Positions 56,053 through 64,000 of a stretch of DNA of 64,000 nt are shown piece after piece. The notes beneath the pieces were generated by a model. That model was given only the letters and a program-made list of their open reading frames with translations. It was not told the DNA's origin and searched no databases. Both the position numbers and the translations under genes were made by a program. This DNA is from Hordeum vulgare subsp. vulgare. Its lineage: Eukaryota > Streptophyta > Magnoliopsida > Poales > Poaceae. The stretch covers positions 348,623,670 to 348,687,669 of the forward strand of contig NC_058520.1 of NCBI RefSeq assembly GCF_904849725.1, given 5' to 3'. Numbering within the stretch: the stretch's first letter is position 1; every line of letters starts with the position of its first letter.

Positions 56053-58051
56053 ACCAACTTAGGCCCAAAGCCTAAGCTTGGGGGAGTACATGTTTCTCAC
56101 TGACTTTATATTGATGCTCACACTTTCACTTTGATAGTCGGTGTTCACACCTTGCCATTGTGTCATCCATGCTAGTTTTTATTATTTTTCTCGCTTTCTT
56201 CTTGTGTGCTTGTTTAAATTGAGAAAAACAAAAAAAATTAGTTGTAAGTTTACTTTCCATCTTGCTTAGTGGTGTTTAAAATAGAAAACCCAGAATGATT
56301 TCCCGTTCTTCTTTTGCTTGTTGGGAGGTTTCCCGTGTAAATAGTTTTCTTTTTCTTTGGGTCAAGGTAGAAGACCATGATTAAAATGTTTAGTGGCTCT
56401 CACATTGATATTTGTTTATCCGTCAAAGAGCCATATTACTTTGTCTTCTCCTTTGAGTTTGCTTCCAGATTCCAGCTTAGTCTAATGCACGAACACTCTC
56501 ATTATTATTCAGATCATTCGGTCATGCAAGTGAAAGGTAGTAATGACGATATATGATGAAGTGACTGAGCCTGGAAAAGCTGGTATGAACTCGACCTATT
56601 TTGTTTTTGTAAATATGACTAGCTCATCATTCCTAATTCAGCATTGTTATGAGACAAACATGTTTGCAATGTCAACTTAGAGATCATAGTTTCTGATGCC
56701 ATGCTTAATTAGCTAGGAGCTTATAATGGGTTGTCTTGGATGCCAACATGAATTTCAAGATTATTATGATGTAGTATGATAGGATGGTATCATCCTTTGA
56801 ATGATTCGAGTGGCTTGATTTGGCACATGTTCACGCATGTAGTTGAAACAAAATCAACATAGCCTCTACGATATTCATGTTTATGGTGATTTATATCCTA
56901 CTCATGCTTTTACTCAACGTTGGTTAATTTGAATGCTTATTGATGACTGTTGTCGCTCTCTAGTTGGTCGCTTCCCAGTCTTTTGATAGCCTTCACTTGT
57001 ACTAAGTGGGAATACTTCTTGTGCATCCACTTCCATAAACCCAAAGTTGTTCCATATGAGTTCAACATACCTACCTATATGCGGTATCTACCTGCTGTTC
57101 CAAGTAAATTTGCATGTGCCACTCTCTAAATCTTCATGTAATAATCTGTTTTGTATGCCCGAACCGCTCATGTGGTGACAAGGGGCGGTCAGTATCTTCC
57201 ATGTTAGGCGTTTTATCCTCGATACGTGTTTATTCACTATCACTCACGAGAAACGGGACGGTAATTGGAATGCCCAGTTCCATGCTCAAATCGAAAATAT
57301 AAGTGCAAACAAAACTCCCCTGGATTGTTGTTGCTATGGACGGCACCCGAGGATTCGGCTAGTCGTGGAGTGTGATTGATCGGTGGCAGGGGAGTCAAAA
57401 CTTTAATTTTCTGTTTGGGAACCGCCTATAATATGTGTAGCATGGAAGATGGTGAAAACTCTTGGTCATCGCATTAACAATGAAAGCATACCACCCAAAA
57501 TTATGTATCTCTGTTTTAAAAGCTTGAGCTCTAGCACCTTTGTAAATCAATGTTTCCCTCTGCGAAGGGCCTATCTATTTACATTTGTGTTGAGCTATCC
57601 TCTTCTTATTAAAGGCACCAATTAGAGAGCACATCCGTCATTTTTATGCTTTGCCATTAGATGATATTGAGTATGACTGTGACTGGATCTTCTTTGCCAT
57701 AAATTACAATGTTCAGTCAGCCCTTGGTCTTTGAAGGTGCTCTACATTTATGTTTTGCAGTCTCAGAAAGAGCTAGCGAGATACCATCTATTCATATAGC
57801 TTCATGATTGCTTTGATTGAAGTGATGACGTTTGAAACTTACTATTATTGCTCGCTAGTTGAATATGCCATTGATATGAGTATATCATGAGACCTAAATG
57901 TTATTGCTTATGTTCTTAGCTTATGATCTTGCTGAAAATCTGAATATGAGTTAGACATAATTACAACAACAAGGTCAAACAGAGTTTGTAAAAGTTTTTC
58001 TTTTGTCTCTTTCAGTTTGTCAACGGAATTGCTTGAGGACAAGCAAGGCTT
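56053..58051 (+). other. Long 3' non-coding region of the Athila-type element
   Basis: About 2 kb, AT-rich. It begins with an extra polypurine-like tract at 56074-56088. No reading frame on either strand looks coding. Confidence 0.65.
56074..56088 (+). other. Second polypurine-tract-like site
   Basis: AAGCTTGGGGGAGTA, nearly identical to the terminal tract at 58053-58065 (AAGCTTGGGGGAG), 2 kb upstream of it. Confidence 0.55.
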
Positions 58052-58066
58052 TAAGCTTGGGGGAGT
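58052..58066 (+). other. Polypurine tract of the Athila-type element
   Basis: TAAGCTTGGGGGAGT abutting the 3' LTR start TGATACGTC. Confidence 0.9.
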
Positions 58067-59579
58067 TGATACGTCTCCATCGTATCTACTTTTCCAAATT
58101 CGTTTGCCCTTGTTTTGGAATCTAATTTGCATGATTTGAATGGAACTAACCCGGACTGACGTTGTTTTCAGCAGAATTGCCATGGTGTTGTTTTTGCGCA
58201 GAAATAAAAGTTCTCGGAATGACCTGAAAATTTACGAGGATTTTTTGTGGAATATATAAAAAATACTAGCGCAAGAATTACATGGAGGGACGGAGCAAGG
58301 AGCCCACAAGCCCATGAGGCGGGCACCTGAAAATTTACGAGGATTTTTTGTGGAATATATAAAAAATACTAGCGCAAGAATTACATGGAGGGACGGAGCA
58401 AGGAGCCCACAAGCCCATGAGGCGCGGCCCCCCTGGCCGCGCCTAGCAGGCTTGTGAGGCCGTCGTGGCTCCGCTGCCTCCAACTCCCGCTCTATATAGT
58501 CTCTCTCGCCCAGAAAAAATTAAGAGAGAAGATTTCATCGCGTTTTACGAGACGGAGCCGCAGTCACCACATGTTCTTCCTCTGGAGGGCACATCTGGAG
58601 TCCGTTCTCGGCTCCAGATATGGGAAATTGTCGTCGTCGTCATCACCAACCATCCTTCATCGCCAATTCCATGATGCTCTTCATCATTCGTGAGTAATAT
58701 CATCGTAGGCTTGCTGGACGGTGATGGATTGGACGAGATCTATCATATAATCGAGTTAGTTTGATGGGGTTTGATTCCTAGTATCCACTGTGTTCTAAGA
58801 TTGATGTTGCTACTACTTTGTTATGCTTAATTCTTGTCACTAGGGCCCGAGTGACATGATTTCAGATCTGAACCTAATGTATTTTCATCAATATATGTGT
58901 GTTCTTGATCCTATCTTGCAATTTGTAGTCACCTACTATGTGTTATAACCGGCAACCCCGGCGTGACAATAGCCGGTACCACTCCCGGAGATGACCATAG
59001 TATGAGGAGTTCATGTATTCACTATGCGCTAATGCTTTGTTCCGGTTCTCTATTAAAAGGAGACCTTAATATCCCTTAGTTTCCATTAGGACTCTGCTGC
59101 CACGGGAGGGATGGACAATAGATGTCATGCAAGTTCTTTTCCATATGAACGTATGACTAAATACGGAATACATGCCTACATTACATTGACGAAGTGGAGC
59201 TACTTACAAATCACCCCATGTTATAACTGTTACATGATGAATGTCTTTCGACATAATTATCCATCACTGATCCAATGCGTACGAGCTTTTCCTACTGGTC
59301 CTTGCTAAGTTACTATACCGCTACTGCTGTCACTGCTACTACTGTTACCACTACTGTTGTCACTACTGCTACTGTTACCGCTCCTACCGTTACTATCATG
59401 CTACTTTGCTATTGAAACTTTGGTGCAGATACTAAATCTTTCAGGTGTGGTTGAATTGACAACTCAACTGCTAATACTCGAGAATATTCTTTGGCTTCCC
59501 CTTGTGTCGAATCAAAAAATTTGAGTTGAATACTCTACCCTCGAAAACTGTTGCGATCCCCTATACTTGTGGGTTATCA
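58067..59579 (+). repeat. 3' LTR of the Athila-type element
   Basis: 1513 bp; 103 bases longer than the 5' LTR because of an internal tandem duplication (58223-58428). TATA box at 58493-58498. The degenerate trinucleotide tract is at about 59318-59402. Confidence 0.95.
58223..58428. repeat. 103-bp tandem duplication in the 3' LTR
   Basis: Units 58223-58325 and 58326-58428 both start CCTGAAAATTTACGAGG and are essentially identical. Absent from the 5' LTR, so it arose after insertion. Confidence 0.9.
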
Positions 59580-59584
59580 CTCCA
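59580..59584. repeat. Target-site duplication CTCCA, right copy (Athila-type)
   Basis: Exact match to 48392-48396; WHAM LTR text resumes with CACATCGACCGACTCC. Confidence 0.95.
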
Positions 59585-60587
59585 CACATCGACCGACTCC
59601 TCCTTGCATATAGAGTATTAAGTTCATGAAGAACAGAGTAACGCATAAGTAAGGTGACATAATGTGGAGGGATAAACTCAAGCAATATGATGAAAACCCC
59701 AACTTTTTATCCTCGATTGCAACAATACAATACGTGCCTCGCTGCCCCTACTATGTTACTGGGTGAGGACACCGAAAGATTGAACCCAAAACTAAGCACT
59801 TCTCCCATTGCAAGAATTACCAATCTAGTTGGCCAAATCAAACCAATAACTCGAACAGTCTTGCTAAGATATGAAATCATGCATATAAGAATTCATCACA
59901 GATTCAAATAATATTCATAGATAATCTGAACATAAACTCACAATTCATCGGATCTCGACAAACACACCGCAAAAGAGTATTACATCGGATAGATCTCCAT
60001 GAAGATCATGAAGAACATGGTATTGAAGATCAAAGAGAGAGAAGAATCCATCTAGCTACTAGCTATGGACCTGTAGGTCTGTGGTGAACTACTCATGCAT
60101 CATCGGAGGGGCAATGGAGTTGATGTAGATGCCCTCCTAGATCAATTCCCTCTCTAGAGGCTCCGACTCCCAATGGTGGAAAAGTATTTTCGTGGCTCTC
60201 TTTTGCAATGGGGGAATATTTGGAAATTTCTAGGCCGAAGAATAGGGTTAGGAGGCCTGCAGGGGACCCAAAAGCCAGGCCCGCATAGGGCGCGCCCTGC
60301 AGGCTTGTGGCCTCCCGGCAAGTGTCCTGCCCCTACTCCATGTCTTCTGGGTTTCTTCTGGTCCAAGAAAAATCATTTCGGATATTTTATTCCATTTGGA
60401 CTCCGTTTAATATTCCTTATCCGGAATACTCAAAAGCATGAAAAAAAACCCTGGCACTAGGCTCTTGATTAGTAGCTTAGTCCCAAAAATAATATAAAAC
60501 AACATATTAATGCATATAAAACATCCAAAATAGATAATATAATAGAATGGAACAATAAAAAATGATAGGTACGTTGGATACGTATCA
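59585..60587 (-). repeat. WHAM-type 5' LTR (right), outer part
   Basis: Continues the LTR interrupted at 48396 and ends TTGGATACGTATCA at 60587. It keeps the central 600 bases that the left LTR has lost. Confidence 0.85.
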
Positions 60588-60592
60588 AGGAC
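60588..60592. repeat. Target-site duplication AGGAC, right copy (WHAM-type)
   Basis: Exact match to 37989-37993. Confidence 0.9.
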
Positions 60593-61810
60593 AAGAGCGG
60601 CAAGTGTTCGGCTGGAGCAGATTCTTGGATGATCTTCCTCGCCGAAGGTGATGGGTGTTTTTGTCCATGAATTTTTTGCTGGCACCTCGTATATTAGGTC
60701 GAGTTCACGAAGAGCTCTCCTCCCTAAATTTCTAAGGGAAACGTCTCATAGATTGTTATGATCTTGAGGTTGTTGTCCGGCAGCGTTGCTGGATGTGTGT
60801 TGGAGGGTGAGACCCCGACGATGGTGTCTCTGCTTTTTGCGACTTGCCTAACGACCCAGCAAGCTCGAAGGCTATGAGTCGGGTTCGTGTTTAGCAGGGC
60901 GGGGTGTATGGGGCATGGTTTGTCCAATAGTTCATCAAGGACAGTTCTATACCCTGCAAGGGGTTTTTTTTTCAGCGGGCTCGTGTTCATTCGACCATCG
61001 TTTGTGTAGACGCTTCCTACGAGCTCCTCTGGGTTGCTCTGGATGGGTTGAATCCGTGAGAATTTCTTGAATCTACCAGGCGCTTTTCATTTTGCATTAT
61101 TTCCATACCAACGCTGATAGCTCGGTGAAGTTTTCGATGTGACACCGAGCGAGGGCGTTCAGGATTCCTTCATCCTCGCAATTATGCCACAAGGCTGCTA
61201 TGACTTCTTCGCCGCTGCAGTCTGCTATCCTGCTCTTGGTATGGAGGAATCTAGCCCAGAAGTCTTGGACCGTTTCCATGACTGTTGTTTGGTGCACAAC
61301 AGGTCCTGTAGATTGGTCATCCTCGAATTACTTGGGGAGTATTCGACTTGGGAGGTGGGTGGAGAAAAACTTTGTATCCCGATAGGATGTGAATCCCAAG
61401 TTTTGGCGGTTGTGTATTGTACCATCACGGTATCCCGGAGTGCGGGATTTCGGATCCAGATTATCAACCGGACACTGCCAAATGAGATCCAAGTTGCATG
61501 TCGAATCGAGTTCGGGGTGAAGTTCAGATTTTGAACTAGAGGGATGTTCCGGATGACTAGGAAACTTAACATAAATCGTTCTTAGCTCAGGCGGCTTAGA
61601 GGAAGAACCTCCAGCCGGGTCCTCGATGTTGGCAACCAAGTGCGTGATAGGTGGGAAATAAATCTCCTTGTCGTCGGGTCTAAGTCCGATCTGCTCGTAG
61701 ATCGAAGGTTGGTCGTTTGATATGCCCATGGCCTGGACCCGACCAAATAATTTGTTTAATGCCAAGATATGCGGAGAGTCCATATTATTAGATTGCATGG
61801 GGGTCAATCG
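60593..61810 (-). pseudogene. gag: Gag of the host Gypsy
   Basis: Sense runs from about 61807 (MTPMQSNNMDSPHILALNKL) through a Ser/Pro-rich region with frame changes near 61570 and 61300. It continues to METVQDFWARFLHTKSRIADC (the DFWARFLHxKNKI gag core of Tat-like elements, about 61290). Further on are LDELLDKPCPIHP ... LRACWVVRQVAKS (about 60930-60830) and FGEEDHPRICSSRTLAALVLD at the insertion site. Protease text follows on the other side of Block B. At least three frameshifts make it non-functional. Confidence 0.75.
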
Positions 61811-62240
61811 GCAATATCACCATTCTGGGGGCGTTTAGAGTATTGCTGGGGCAATATTCGATCGAGGATGATCCGGGTGTATCGACTGGTTCGGGCTCTA
61901 GGGACGGACCCAGGGTGGAGGCTGCGTCAGTGGCGTGGTCCATCGCTCGCGACATTAAGGCATCAGGGCATCAGGGCTCGCGACATTTTGTCAGAAGAAG
62001 ATCTCCCCGGAGTCGACGACGAACATTAGGTTCCCAAACCCGATGTCTTGACTGGGGGAAAGATTTCCGACCTGGCCAAGGTAGCCGGTTAGGTGAGCAT
62101 GCAACATTATGCTGATGAACGAGAAGATCTATTCAGGGACGGAAACGTACCTGTTGCAGATGTCGTCGCTGATGATTAGTCAAGCCATCAATCCTTTGGG
62201 GAACCCACAGTGGAACTCTCAATGAAACCAGCAATGTCAG

Positions 62241-62700
62241 TGTCAAAACCGGCGGATCTCGGGTTAGGGGTCCCAAGCTGTGGGTCTTGTATCAATGCAT
62301 AACATGATGAACACAAAGGAGTCTTTTACCCACGTTTGGGCCCACTATATGGAGGTAAAACCCTACGTCCTGCTCTTGTTTTTATTTATGGCAAAGTATT
62401 GAGTACATAGTTGATCTACCTCGAGATCGTATTTTGTAGTCTAAAACCCTCTGGTTTATATAGACACCATGGATACCTAGGTTTACATATGGTCGGCTAC
62501 ATTGGAGAAATAACATGTTGATTCTATCATCCTGACTTGGTGTATACGCCACGGCTTCGGAGATTTCCATCTTGAAGACAACGTCGCCTCATGGTCTACC
62601 CCTTCCATAAAAGTAACATAAAGGAACACTTTTCGAGCCTACATAGATAGACCGGCAGCCCGATGACCCCTTTGTCCCGGACTCTCTGAGTTGTCTCACC
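62241..62700 (-). repeat. 5' LTR fragment of the host Gypsy
   Basis: Starts TGTCAAAACCGGCGGATC and includes GGTAAAACCCTACGTCCTGC and ACCCCTTTGTCCCGGACTC, text typical of a Triticeae Gypsy LTR read antisense. The outer part is lost at about 62700. The leader 61811-62240 shows GAACTCTCAATGAAACCAGCA next to the LTR, probably primer-site context; I see no further feature in it. Confidence 0.6.
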
Positions 62701-64000
62701 CTAAACTTCAAAAATTCAGCACACAAAACTCAACAAAAACCTCATGAGATCCGTTAGTATAATGAACATACCATAACCTTTAGTTGTTTTTATAAATTCA
62801 TTAATATTTTATTACTGCATAATATCTAGTGTATTTCAACTTCTCGAGGACTTATACCACCCAATATAATACATAACATCTTAAAAACAAGCAAACTATG
62901 TAAGCAAAATAGAAATTGTCTAAAATAGAACAATTTGTACCATTCTATACTAAAACTACACTTATGAAACATAGATAATTTCAAAAAACTAGGACAACCT
63001 GGTAAATGTCTACGAAAATACCGTGTAGAAAATTCCAATCAAAAATACTTTACTTGGGCAAAAGTTATTATTTTTTGCACATAATCAATTCTGGGCGCAA
63101 AAGTTTCTATTTTTTTTTGCACAGAATCAATTCTACCATCGTCCAAATCATCCCAAAGGCTTTACTTGGCCCCAAAACTAATCGAAACATTAAAAAATAA
63201 TCATTACAATAGCAATAATTATGTCATCACACAATAGGAGAAAGTCAAAGCAAGAAACTTAAGATAATTATTAGGTTGCCTCCGAACAAGCGCTATTGTT
63301 TTATGCCCCTCGTTAGGCATAATGCATAGTTTGAAGTATAGTCATTCTTCATATCCAACTCCTCAATTATGCAACCATGCTTCCAAGGAGGTTTCGCTAA
63401 CATGTTTTAATTTTCACACTCCTAGGAACAAAGTTTAGAAATTTGTTTTCCTCAATATGTTCCCTTATCGTATTAATGAAGTTTAGGTGCACACTAATCA
63501 TTTTAAGATCCTCGCTTCCTTACTAGATGTGGCACTATTATCCTTAGGAACATATTCTAAACTGGATTTCTTTGTATGAGGAGTTTTATCAATATTTTTA
63601 ATAGAATAAAAAGTGGAACTCAAATTATTAATGATTTCCTCCAACTTATTAATTTTCGACGGAGTTTGTTCTAGTTCTTCATTAATTATTGGTTCCTTGT
63701 ATTTTAGCATATTAATAGTTGTTACTACCTTTGAGTCAAAAAGATTGACTTGATTATTTACTTTCTTGTCTAAATTTTCAATATGCTCAAGGGTAGGCAT
63801 CTTACTTTCAATGACTTCTAGCCTACGCATAACATGCTCCAAGGGTAATATTGTTTCATTAGTATTAATAGGATGTGACTACACTAGATTTACCATAGCA
63901 TTATAATCATCCATAAGGTGACTACTCAAGAAATTTGCTCTGGTAATAGTATCAAGTAGAAATCTATACCTTGTAGTAACACCCACAAAAAATGCAAAGA
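62700..64000 (-). mobile_element. WHAM-like internal fragment at the right edge
   Basis: Its text parallels the first WHAM-type element: CACACAAAACTCAACA, CTCATGAGATCCGTTAGT near 62720 (compare 45005), and AACAAGCGCTATTG, TTAGGCATAATGC near 63285 (compare 45555). Minus-strand order puts gag at the right. Compared with 45603-47675 the protease region is deleted between 63300 and 63498. No LTR or target-site duplication is in view. Between 62730 and 63270 I see no gene. Confidence 0.6.
63498..64000 (-). pseudogene. gag: Gag fragment of the right-edge element
   Basis: Sense enters from the right (FVGVTTRYRFLLDTITRANF, the gag part before the linker), crosses a TAG near 63880, and continues as 114 open codons from 63842 (MEHVMRRLEVIESKMPTLEH) to 63498. 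The open part is a Leu/Ile/Lys-rich coiled coil. Protease does not follow. Confidence 0.55.

Larger units (their letters stand above)
48397..59579 (+). mobile_element. Full-length Athila-type Gypsy, no RT/integrase, ATHILA-ORF1-like gene duplicated
   Basis: LTRs 48397-49806 and 58067-59579, CTCCA duplications, primer site at 49818 and polypurine tract ending 58066 define the 11.2-kb plus-strand element. Internal order: gag, protease, tandemly duplicated promoter-like block plus ATHILA-like ORF, long 3' region. RT, RNase H and integrase are absent, so it depends on another element. The LTRs differ visibly more than the Copia pair (roughly 5-6% by eye). It lies inside the right LTR of the WHAM-type element. 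Confidence 0.9.
37994..60587 (-). mobile_element. WHAM-type Athila-lineage Gypsy with nested insertions in both LTRs
   Basis: The LTRs are 37994-42919 (interrupted by 38111-41943) and 47893-60587 (interrupted by 48397-59584). Its own length without the nested elements is about 7.6 kb. The right LTR starts TTCTACC where the left has TGTTACC, so the right copy has lost its TG. Minus-strand internal order is primer site, gag, protease, a long non-coding 3' part, polypurine tract. RT and integrase are absent, so the element is non-autonomous. The family name is from LTR recognition. Confidence 0.85.
5470..62700 (-). mobile_element. Host element: decayed Tat-lineage-like Gypsy, split into three pieces by nested insertions
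   Basis: Minus-strand pieces read in order give one element: LTR (62241 to about 62700), gag (61810-60593), protease then RT (37988-36823), RT, RNase H and integrase (7966-5470). Coding sense resumes across both breaks. At the first break RT reads ...ARYQRMIHT before the insertion and CLENKIGKMVEVQVDD after it. At the second the flanks carry a clean AGGAC duplication. The order PR-RT-RH-INT is Gypsy. The RNase H and gag signatures resemble the Tat/Retand group. Frames are broken by many stops, so it is the oldest layer here. The 3' LTR is missing; the element stops near 5470. Confidence 0.75.

Overview
This window is plant nuclear intergenic DNA, almost certainly from a Triticeae grass (wheat, Aegilops, barley or rye group). 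It consists of nested LTR retrotransposons. I see no ordinary cellular protein gene, tRNA or rRNA, and nothing bacterial. The Triticeae assignment rests on recognising Sabrina-, WHAM-, BARE/Angela- and Maximus-type sequences from memory, so family names are my recognition, not a database result. The structural calls (LTR pairs, target-site duplications, primer sites, polypurine tracts) are read directly from the sequence.

Layout, outermost first. At the left edge, a minus-strand Sabrina-type Gypsy (gag at 1-357, 5' LTR at 464-1984) sits in a long LTR (1985-5190). A scrap of another LTR end follows (5191-5374). The main host is an old, badly decayed minus-strand Gypsy of Tat-like type. Its 5' LTR piece is at 62241-62700, gag at about 60593-61810, protease and N-terminal RT at 36823-37988, and C-terminal RT, RNase H and integrase at about 5470-7966. 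Two large blocks split it. Block A (7967-36822) is the two-LTR remnant of a plus-strand Sabrina-type element, entered in the RT. Block B (37994-60587, TSD AGGAC) is a minus-strand WHAM-type element inserted between gag and protease.

Block A contains a Gypsy with very long LTRs, arranged abnormally as inverted arms (9429-12638 plus; about 29500-35627 minus). A complete 14.3-kb Copia of SIRE/Maximus type (14922-29222, TSD ATAAG) is inserted in its 5' coding region. A BARE/Angela solo LTR (32242-34034, TSD GGGAG) is inserted in its right arm. Block B has a 3.8-kb solo LTR in its left LTR (38111-41938, TSD AACAA) and a full plus-strand Athila-type Gypsy in its right LTR (48397-59579, TSD CTCCA). 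The window ends in another WHAM-like internal fragment (about 62700-64000).

Gene content is retrotransposon only. The Copia carries gag, protease, integrase, RT/RNase H and a further reading frame of about 1.1 kaa between RNase H and the 3' LTR. The WHAM-type and Athila-type elements keep gag and protease but have no RT or integrase, so they would need enzymes in trans. The Athila-type element has instead an ATHILA-ORF1-like gene in two tandem copies.

The most interesting signal is that two unrelated elements, one Copia and one Gypsy, each have a promoter-like block just upstream of their extra 3' gene. This suggests a second transcription unit inside the element. Also worth attention are a conserved hairpin and sequence island shared by three different giant LTRs, and the inverted-LTR rearrangement.
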